Shown: in pieces, positions 58,070-64,000 of the stretch
How the letters are laid out: each line of letters opens with the position of its first letter
Position numbering within the stretch: position 1 is the first letter of the stretch
Assembly: GCF_002950945.1 (NCBI RefSeq)
Contig: NZ_CP012673.1
Span: 11,112,501-11,176,500, forward strand
Reading direction: 5' to 3'
DNA length: 64,000 bases
From: Sorangium cellulosum
GTDB lineage: Bacteria; Myxococcota_A; Polyangia; Polyangiales; Polyangiaceae
Position numbers and translations under genes: made by a program
Notes under the pieces: model-generated
The model's input: the letters and a program-made list of their open reading frames with translations, nothing else
Database searches by the model: none
Told to the model about the DNA's origin: nothing

Positions 58070-59020
58070 ATGAAAACCCCCGGCAAACTCACCCCGAACC
58101 CGAAGAAGCAGAGCCCCAAGCAGCAGCGCGAGCAGGCGATCGCGGCGCTGCGTGGCAAGCCCCCGGCCGACCCGCTCGCCAAGCTGAACCCCCGTTCGCT
58201 CGCCCTCCGCGCGGGCATCCCGGCGCTCATCGTCTGGGCCATCGCGCTCGCCATCCCGGGGCTCTGGCCGAAGGTGGTCGCCGGCGTCCTCACGGTGATC
58301 GTCGCGGGCGTCCTCTTCTGGGCGCTGCGCTTCGCGACCCGCACGCGCGCCGTCGCGCAGATCGTGCAGACCGCCGACACCGCCGAGGCGCGCAAGGACG
58401 CGATCGCCAAGCTCGACACGGAGTTCAAGAAGGACGACGCTGCCGCGACCTTCGCGAAGGCGCAGCTCCAGATGCAGGAGGACCCGCGGGCCGCGCTCCG
58501 GACGCTGGAGACCATCAACCTCGACAAGGTGATGGCGCCGATGGCCGACGAGGCGCGCGCCCAGCGCGGGATGATCCACCTCATCCTGAGCGAGACGGAC
58601 GAGGCGCGGGCGCTCGTCGACAAGATCGACATGACCCGCCACAAGGAGCCGAAGATCCGCGCCATGATGGCCGCCATCGTCGGCGAGGCGTGGGCCCGGA
58701 CCGGCCAGGCCACGAAGGCGGTCGACCTGCTCGAGACCTTCGATCCGAACGACGAGGCGTTCGCCGAGCTCAAGCCGCAGCTGCTCCGCGCGCGGGCGTT
58801 CGCCTACGCCTGGGCGAACAACACGAAGCAGATGAAGAACACCCTGCGCAGCCTGAGCGGGATGAACCCGCAGTACCTGAGCGGCTTCATCACGAAGAAG
58901 AAGAGCCCCATGGGCGTCCCGCCCCGCGGCGTGCACCCGATGCTCGAGAAGGAAGCGTTCGAGATGCTGATGCGCTCCGGCGCCGTCCCTCGCCGGATGC
59001 AGCAGATGAAGCGCAGCTAA
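58070..59020 (+). CDS. TPR-like membrane protein (316 aa)
   Basis: This is a helical protein with a basic N-terminus (MKTPGKLTPNPKKQSPKQQR) and one or two membrane segments near residue 55 (LRAGIPALIVWAIALAIPGL, VVAGVLTVIVAGVLFWALRF). A helical repeat region follows with phrases like DEARAQRGMIHLILSETDEA and VDLLETFDPNDEAFAELKPQ. The family is unknown to me. The ATG at 58070 is preferred to one 48 bp upstream for its natural N-terminus, but both are possible. Tetratricopeptide-like repeats suggest protein binding. Confidence 0.7.
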   Translation: MKTPGKLTPNPKKQSPKQQREQAIAALRGKPPADPLAKLNPRSLALRAGIPALIVWAIALAIPGLWPKVVAGVLTVIVAGVLFWALRFATRTRAVAQIVQTADTAEARKDAIAKLDTEFKKDDAAATFAKAQLQMQEDPRAALRTLETINLDKVMAPMADEARAQRGMIHLILSETDEARALVDKIDMTRHKEPKIRAMMAAIVGEAWARTGQATKAVDLLETFDPNDEAFAELKPQLLRARAFAYAWANNTKQMKNTLRSLSGMNPQYLSGFITKKKSPMGVPPRGVHPMLEKEAFEMLMRSGAVPRRMQQMKRS

Positions 59021-59114
59021 GCGGCAGCCGGGCGAGGCCGGCGGCCCCGCCGGCGAAACGCGCCCCGATCGACGGAGCGCGGCCCCTTGACGAGGGGCGC
59101 TCCGCGCAGCTCAG

Positions 59115-60068
59115 ATGCGCGCCCTGATGAGAGGGACCGCGCTGATCTACAGCTCGCACAGCCGCTGCAACGTCCTCCACAACGACCACATCGTGCAGCG
59201 CGCCCTGCGAGGGCAGGACAACAAGCGCATCCTGTTCCTGCCCATGTCGTCGCCGCCGCGCGGCGAGGACGAGCTCGAGGGGCAGCGGGTCGCGTACGAG
59301 GACTTCCGCTGGTTCTTCCAGCACTACGAGCGCTTCGGCCTGGAGCACCTCCCCTTCTACTGGACCAGCGGCCTGCGCAAGCAGGACGTCGACGTCCTCT
59401 GGCACCACCTCTGGTCGTCCGAGGTGGTGATCCTCGGCGGCGGCTACAGCACGACGGGCCTCTGGCGCTACAAGGAGCTCGGCGCCCGGTTCGACGGAGA
59501 GCCCGGCAAGTTCGGGCGGCTCCTCCACGAGCGCCGCCAGCGAGGCCTGCTCACCGTCGGGTTCTCCGCGGGGGCCGACCAGCTCTGCCAGTTCCTCTTC
59601 TGTCACGCCCGGGACAGCCCGGGGGACAACGAGGGATTCGGGCTCGCGCGCAACACCCTCGTGACCCTCCACCACGAGGCAAGCCGCAATGACGAGCTCT
59701 GGAACGCTGCCAGGCAGTTTCCACACTGTTTCGTGTTCGGGCTCCCGAACGACTCGGGGCTCAACGTGGACTGGGGAGTGCTCCCGTCCGGCAATCTCTG
59801 GCAGGTTTACGAGGTGGTGATCGACCGCACCTGGGATGCGCCTGGCGACGCGCTCCACATCAAGACGCGGCAGGGCGCGCTCGTCGACCACATCGACCAC
59901 ACGGGCCGGCACTGGGCGTTCCAGGGCGGCGATCACGTCGTCCGGATCACGTCGCCGGACAACCGCTACGACCGGGCCTGGATGACCGCAGGCGGCAAGA
60001 TCCTCGATTACTGGACGCGCGAGTCGACCGGGTACGGGTCCCTCGGCGACGTCCTCGCCGGCCACTGA
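59115..60068 (+). CDS. peptidase S51-like (cyanophycinase/dipeptidase E) protein
   Basis: This is a 317-aa protein. The nucleophile elbow is GLLTVGFSAGADQLCQF, the S51 GxSAGA motif. It is preceded by a strand (VVILGGGYSTTGLW) and followed by the His-type region LVTLHHEASRNDELW. S51 enzymes release dipeptides or aspartyl residues from small peptides, and the length suits that group. The ATG at 59115 may be replaced by one 12 bp later. There is no signal peptide. The family includes cyanophycinase, but a cyanophycin synthetase is not visible here. Confidence 0.85.
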   Translation: MRALMRGTALIYSSHSRCNVLHNDHIVQRALRGQDNKRILFLPMSSPPRGEDELEGQRVAYEDFRWFFQHYERFGLEHLPFYWTSGLRKQDVDVLWHHLWSSEVVILGGGYSTTGLWRYKELGARFDGEPGKFGRLLHERRQRGLLTVGFSAGADQLCQFLFCHARDSPGDNEGFGLARNTLVTLHHEASRNDELWNAARQFPHCFVFGLPNDSGLNVDWGVLPSGNLWQVYEVVIDRTWDAPGDALHIKTRQGALVDHIDHTGRHWAFQGGDHVVRITSPDNRYDRAWMTAGGKILDYWTRESTGYGSLGDVLAGH

Positions 60069-60203
60069 CCGGCACCGCCGCCGCCGGCGCGACGCGCGCC
60101 CGACGGCAGGACGCGGCAAGACGGCACGCCGGCGCGCTCCGGGCCGCGGGCGAGCCCGTCTCGACGCCGCCCATCTTGACGCCGGACGAGCCCTGCGGCA
60201 TCG

Positions 60204-60644
60204 ATGACGCAGGTCGTCGTGGCCGCTCGCGCTTGTGTCTTCTGCAACATCGTCCGGGGAGAGGCGCCGGCCCACGTGGTGCTCGACGAGCCCGACGCGC
60301 TGGCCTTCCTTGATGTCCACCCGCTGTTCCCTGGGCATTGCCTGCTCGTCCCGCGCACCCACGTCGAGGTGCTCACCGACCTCCCCACAGAGCTCGTCGG
60401 ACCGCTCTTCACCACCGCGCAGCGCCTCGCGCGCGCCGTGGAGTCGGCGCTCTCAGCCGACGGCTTCTTCGTGGCGATCAACAACCGCGTCAGTCAGAGC
60501 GTCCCTCACTTGCACGTCCATGTGATCCCGCGCCGGCGGAAGGACGGTCTCAAAGGTTTCTTCTGGCCTCGTCATAAGTACTCGAGCGAGCGCGAGATGG
60601 TGGAGGTCCGTGACGCCATCGTGACGGCGTATGGTGGTAGTTGA
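60204..60644 (+). CDS. HIT-family protein (second copy)
   Basis: This is a 146-aa histidine-triad protein of the Hint/PKCI branch: RACVFCNIVRGEAPAHVV with the Cys pair, FPGHCLLVPRTHVEVL, and the triad PHLHVHVIPRRRKDG. It is distinct from the first HIT protein upstream (different branch and length). It probably hydrolyses AMP-conjugates. The ATG lies 135 bp after the preceding stop. No partner is seen. Confidence 0.9.
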   Translation: MTQVVVAARACVFCNIVRGEAPAHVVLDEPDALAFLDVHPLFPGHCLLVPRTHVEVLTDLPTELVGPLFTTAQRLARAVESALSADGFFVAINNRVSQSVPHLHVHVIPRRRKDGLKGFFWPRHKYSSEREMVEVRDAIVTAYGGS

Positions 60645-60847
60645 ACGCAGCCTGCTCGCCGGTTATCAGGAAGCGGAGCCGACCTGCGCAGGCGGTAGGC
60701 AGCAGCAGTGCTGGACCGCGGCATTCTGCCACAGGTCCGATTTGTCACGTTGCGTCTTGCGACGACACACCCCGGCGGCCAAGTTTAGGAATATACTAGG
60801 CGCCGCCCTGGTTTGAACGGCCGACTGGCGAGTCACCACACCGTACG

Positions 60848-61192
60848 ATGCTGGCCCCCCGTTCCCTCTCCGCCCGGATCACGCTGCTCTTCCTGCTCTT
60901 GCTGGCGCCCGTTACGCTGGTGCGAGGGAATGTCAGCGTCATTGAACGGACCGTGGCGCATGTTTCGGGAACGTTGCGCGCCGCGGCCAGCGAGCTCGAC
61001 CACGCTGATCTCGAGGTCTTGCAACCGGCGCACCGCAACACGGCGACCCGCGCTCTCTCGGCGCGCGCCCCGGCGAGCCCTGAGGCGAGGCGGTCACGCG
61101 CCCTCCTCGTCGCGGACCTCCGGCCCGTCCGCATCACATCCCCCGTCCCTCACCCTCCTGTACGCCGCCCTCCACCACGCCTGCTGAATTGA
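60848..61192 (+). CDS. short exported or membrane-anchored hypothetical protein
   Basis: This is a 114-aa frame with a hydrophobic start (LSARITLLFLLLLAPVTLV), like a signal peptide or the first segment of a sensor protein. A helical piece follows (SVIERTVAHVSGTLRAAASELDHADLEVL), then a Pro/Arg-rich tail. The tail is not protein-like, so the real gene may be truncated, for example a sensor-kinase fragment. An AT-rich TATACT at 60792 upstream could be a -10, with no good -35. The call is weak. Confidence 0.35.
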   Translation: MLAPRSLSARITLLFLLLLAPVTLVRGNVSVIERTVAHVSGTLRAAASELDHADLEVLQPAHRNTATRALSARAPASPEARRSRALLVADLRPVRITSPVPHPPVRRPPPRLLN

Positions 61193-61361
61193 GCCGTTAG
61201 CTCCGCGCCTGTGGCTGATCGCCGCAGCGCTGGAGACGCTGGACTCGGTGATGTTCATGGTGATCGCTGCGCCCACGGGCGTAGCGCAGGCAGCCGCGCT
61301 CATCCGGCGCGGCGTACACGGTTGCGCTGAGGTCAGCGCAGCCCGTGGGAGGCGTTGTCCG

Positions 61362-62030
61362 ATGCAAAAGCTAGTTAACGGGTTGCACAAGTTCCAGACG
61401 GAAGTTTGCCGTTCGCATCAAGATCTTTTTCGTAATCTGGCGAAAGGCCAACGTCCAGAAGCGCTGTTCATCACGTGCTCGGACAGCCGCATCAACCCGA
61501 ACCTCATCACGCAGACCGAGCCGGGTGACATCTTCATCGTGCGCAACGTGGGGAACATCGTGCCCCCGTACGGCGCCAGCAACGGCAGCGAGTCCGCGGC
61601 GATCGAGTTCGCGGTCTCGCACCTCAACGTGAAGAACATCATCGTCTGCGGCCACACGCTCTGCGGCGCGATGCGCGGGCTGCTCGATCTGTCGGGCCTC
61701 GACGAGCTGCCGTCGGTCAAGTCGTGGCTCCAGCACGCGGAGCTGACGCGCCGCCTGGTGCAGGAGAACTATCCGCACATCGAGGGGGAGGACCGGCTGA
61801 CGATCACCGTCGAGGAGAACGTCCTCGCTCAGATCGAGAACCTCCGGACGCACCCGACGGTCCGCGCGCGGCTCGCGCGCGGCGAGCTCTCCCTCTACGC
61901 GTGGGTCTTCAAGATCGAGACTGGGCAGGTCTTCCAGTTCGAGCACGCGACCGGCCAGTTCGCGCCGATCTGCGAGACGGCGCCGCCGTCCGCGCTGCCG
62001 GAGACGACGGTCTTCCGGCGAGCCGTCTGA
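61362..62030 (+). CDS. beta-carbonic anhydrase
   Basis: This is a 222-aa beta-class carbonic anhydrase. The zinc ligands and catalytic pair are CSDSRINPN (Cys 39, Asp 41, Arg 43), then His 98 and Cys 101 in VCGHTLCGAM. A long helix with FIVRNVGNIVPPYGASNG is characteristic. It interconverts CO2 and bicarbonate in the cytoplasm. The ATG at 61362 has GGGAGGCG upstream; an in-frame codon at 61248 is less likely. The SulP transporter follows after 51 bp, so the pair handles bicarbonate supply. Confidence 0.95.
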   Translation: MQKLVNGLHKFQTEVCRSHQDLFRNLAKGQRPEALFITCSDSRINPNLITQTEPGDIFIVRNVGNIVPPYGASNGSESAAIEFAVSHLNVKNIIVCGHTLCGAMRGLLDLSGLDELPSVKSWLQHAELTRRLVQENYPHIEGEDRLTITVEENVLAQIENLRTHPTVRARLARGELSLYAWVFKIETGQVFQFEHATGQFAPICETAPPSALPETTVFRRAV

Positions 62031-62081
62031 GCGCCCGATAGGCACTGGCCCAAGACTCCAACGTTGTAGAGGACCCATCCG

Positions 62082-63719
62082 ATGCAGTCATCGAACGCCA
62101 TGCAAGCACGCGTCCTGTCGGAACACGCCGGCGCCGCGGCGCCCAGCCTCGGGAGCGCCGACGCCAAGGGAGGAGCGCCCTCCGGGGCGCCGGCGGCGGA
62201 GGGCGCCCCGCCGCTCGATCCGCGCCTCACCGCGAACCTCAAGTTCGATATCCCGTCCGGCGTGGTCGTCTTCCTCGTCGCTCTCCCTCTTTGTCTCGGC
62301 ATCGCGCTCGCGTCGGGGGCTCCTCTCCTGTCGGGCATCGTTGCCGGCATCGTGGGCGGGCTCGTCATTCCGCTCGTGAGCCGCTCCCAGCTGAGCGTGA
62401 GCGGCCCGGCGGCGGGCCTCGCGGCCATCGTGCTCACGGGCATCACCCAGCTCCGGAGCTTCGAGGCCTTCGCGCTCGCTGTGGTGATCGGCGGCGTCCT
62501 GCAGCTCGGGCTCGGCCTGCTGCGGGCCGGCGCGATCAGCCACTTCTTCCCCTCCTCGGTCATCAAGGGGATGCTGGCCGCCATCGGCGTCCTGCTCATC
62601 CTGAAGCAGCTCCCGCACGCCGTGGGCTTCGACAAGGACAACTTCGCCTCCGAGTCGTTCAAGGCGGACGGCGGGAACACCTTCTCGATGCTGGGGCAGG
62701 CGATGCAGTCGATCGAGTGGGGCGCGTTCATCCTCAGCGCCCTTAGCCTCGCGATCCTGGTCGGCTGGGAGAAGTCGCGCTTCGCGAAGATCTCCTGGCT
62801 GCCCGCCCCGCTGGTCGCCGTGCTCTTCGCGGTGATGGGCAACGAGCTGTTCCGGGCGGCGGTCCCGTCGCTCGCCCTCGATCAGAAGCACCTCGTCACG
62901 TTGCCCATCGGCGAGGGGTCGCAGGGCCTGCTCAGCGCGCTCCAGCTGCCGGACTGGTCGGCGATCACGCGGCCCGAGGTCTGGGTGCTCGGCGTCACGC
63001 TGGCGATCGTCGCCAGCCTCGAGACGCTGCTCAACCTGGAGGCGGTCGACCGCATCGATCCTTGGCGGCGCAAGTCGCCGCCGAACCGTGAGCTCGTCGC
63101 GCAGGGGCTCGGCAACATGGTCTCCGGGTTCGCCGGGGGTCTGCCGGTCACGTCGGTCATCGTCCGGAGCAGCGCGAACGTGAACTCCGGGGCGCGCACG
63201 CGGATCTCCGCGTTCGTGCACGGCGCGCTCCTCCTGCTCGCCGTGGTCTTCGCGGCAGGGCTGCTCGCGCGCATCCCCCTCGCGTGCCTCGCGGCCATCC
63301 TGCTCGCGACCGGCTACAAGCTGGCGAAGCCCAAGCTCTTCGCCGAGATGTACAAGCTCGGCTGGAGCCAGTTCATCCCGTTCGTGGTCACGATCGCCGC
63401 CGTCGTGCTCACCGACCTCCTGAAGGGCATCGCCATCGGCCTCGCGGTCGGCGTCGTCTTCGTGCTGAAGTCGAACATGTCCCGCGTGTTCGACGTGATC
63501 CACGAGGGGGCGCGCGTGACGATCCGGTTCAACAAGGAGGCGTACTTCTTCACCCAGGGCAAGCTCGTCGCGCTGTTCGATCGGCTCCCGAGCGACTCGC
63601 ACGTGGTCGTGGACGCCCAGGGGGCGTCCTACGTCGATCACGACGTCGTGGAGCTCATCCGGCGCTTCCAGAAGTCGGCGCCGCAGCGGAACATCAACGT
63701 CGAGGTCCGCGGGCTCTGA
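62082..63719 (+). CDS. SulP-family bicarbonate/anion transporter with STAS-like tail
   Basis: This is a 545-aa membrane transporter of the SulP family. The first membrane segments are FDIPSGVVVFLVALPLCLGI and SGIVAGIVGGLVIPLVSRSQ with the SulP signature LSVSGPAAGLAAIV. Later motifs include LPVTSVIVRSSANVNSGART and LACLAAILLATGYKLAKPKL. The C-terminal STAS-like domain (HVVVDAQGASYVDHDVVELI) ends near residue 540. Next to a carbonic anhydrase, bicarbonate or a related anion is the likely cargo. The start has GAGGACC upstream. Confidence 0.93.
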   Translation: MQSSNAMQARVLSEHAGAAAPSLGSADAKGGAPSGAPAAEGAPPLDPRLTANLKFDIPSGVVVFLVALPLCLGIALASGAPLLSGIVAGIVGGLVIPLVSRSQLSVSGPAAGLAAIVLTGITQLRSFEAFALAVVIGGVLQLGLGLLRAGAISHFFPSSVIKGMLAAIGVLLILKQLPHAVGFDKDNFASESFKADGGNTFSMLGQAMQSIEWGAFILSALSLAILVGWEKSRFAKISWLPAPLVAVLFAVMGNELFRAAVPSLALDQKHLVTLPIGEGSQGLLSALQLPDWSAITRPEVWVLGVTLAIVASLETLLNLEAVDRIDPWRRKSPPNRELVAQGLGNMVSGFAGGLPVTSVIVRSSANVNSGARTRISAFVHGALLLLAVVFAAGLLARIPLACLAAILLATGYKLAKPKLFAEMYKLGWSQFIPFVVTIAAVVLTDLLKGIAIGLAVGVVFVLKSNMSRVFDVIHEGARVTIRFNKEAYFFTQGKLVALFDRLPSDSHVVVDAQGASYVDHDVVELIRRFQKSAPQRNINVEVRGL

Positions 63720-63920
63720 CGGCCGCGCCGCGGCGGGGGCTCCGGTTTGCCCCCGCCCGCGGCGTCGAGCGACACGGCGCGATCCCCTTCCCTGCCCTCG
63801 CGGCGATCGGCCCCGCCGGCACGGCAGGCGAGGCCACCTCCCTCCCTCACCCCCTGGACATTGACCGCCGGGCTCGCCGGCGGATCCCCGACGGGCCGCC
63901 TCGCGTGGCAGAGCGGGCCG

Positions 63921-64000
63921 TCAGGGCGCCGGCGCGTGCGCGAGCGCCTCGATCCGCGCCGCCAGCGCCTCGATGTCCGCGTCGGACGTGCGCGGGTTCA
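63921..64000 (-). CDS. 3' end of a gene running off the window
   Basis: A minus-strand frame enters at the window edge and ends with a TGA at 63921-63923. Its visible C-terminus reads NPRTSDADIEALAARIEALA, followed by Pro/Ala. The NPRT-(S/T)-x-D phrase is like the tails of pyridoxal-phosphate decarboxylases (group II), but 26 codons are too few to be certain. The rest of the gene lies beyond 64000. Confidence 0.4.
   Translation of the reverse strand, partial: NPRTSDADIEALAARIEALAHAPAP

Noticed and set aside
60757..60797. Promoter with TATACT upstream of the small exported protein
   Set aside because: The nearest TTGCGA is 29 bp away, too far for a normal promoter.

Overview
The window is very GC-rich DNA of a large-genome delta-proteobacterial type, most like a myxobacterium of the Sorangium/Polyangiales kind. 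The signs are a PEGA-domain exported protein, a Ser/Thr kinase fused to an AAA-type ATPase and TPR-like repeats, GGAGG ribosome sites with frequent GTG/TTG starts, Gly-rich lipoprotein linkers, and a small Cys-rich exported protein. The organism assignment is inferred from gene content and base composition. No rRNA, tRNA, IS element or CRISPR array was seen.

Layout. (1) 1-12.5 kb, minus strand: surface-glycan genes. They include a small unknown, a methyltransferase, a 613-aa unknown, a PIG-L deacetylase overlapping a GT4 glycosyltransferase, a ParE/RelE-type toxin-antitoxin pair, and a tight five-gene operon (HD-like protein, CgeB-like glycosyltransferase, sugar nucleotidyltransferase, methyltransferase, glycosidase-like protein). 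A phosphoribosyltransferase-like/kinase-like fusion follows. (2) 12.7-18 kb: a Cys-rich exported protein, a phage-style SNF2 helicase, a patch of gene remnants (a truncated RsbR-type STAS domain and a truncated propeller-like gene), an esterase and an apparently frameshifted murein endopeptidase. (3) 18-25 kb: a CvfB-like S1 protein, a REC-PAS histidine kinase, Dps, YqgE, a divergent PTPS-like protein, and an XPB helicase overlapping a DUF790/Bax1 nuclease. (4) 25-36.6 kb: PEGA protein, PHP hydrolase, CorA, a membrane protein, the giant kinase-ATPase, a DUF2934 protein, and a sigma-54-activator-like protein without its GAFTGA loop. (5) 36.6-48.4 kb: an alpha-amylase lipoprotein, a terpene-synthase-like protein, a CurA-type reductase, Ddl, a DNA ligase, a cupin and a Gfo/Idh/MocA-type oxidoreductase. 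Two unusual heptanucleotide inverted-repeat elements lie at 36.6 kb and 44.3 kb. (6) 48.7-55 kb: an aroA-like gene, cmk, two anchored proteins and rpsA. The rpsA gene has a recognisable promoter and a textbook intrinsic terminator. (7) 55-64 kb: a DUF2279-like protein, two HIT proteins, an AI-2E-family permease, a TPR-like membrane protein, an S51 peptidase, and a beta-carbonic anhydrase/SulP bicarbonate pair. A minus-strand gene runs off the right edge.

The observations most worth follow-up are: (a) the paired heptamer/hexamer inverted-repeat elements; (b) two genes 3 kb apart, each broken by one extra base in an 8-base C tract of the coding strand; (c) an EPSP-synthase homologue in the classic aroA-cmk-rpsA locus whose two catalytic acids and several substrate residues are replaced; (d) a bacterial XPB-Bax1 pair; (e) the PRTase-like/kinase-like fusion; and (f) a sigma-54-type AAA+ protein without GAFTGA. 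All coordinates come from reading the sequence. No database search was run.
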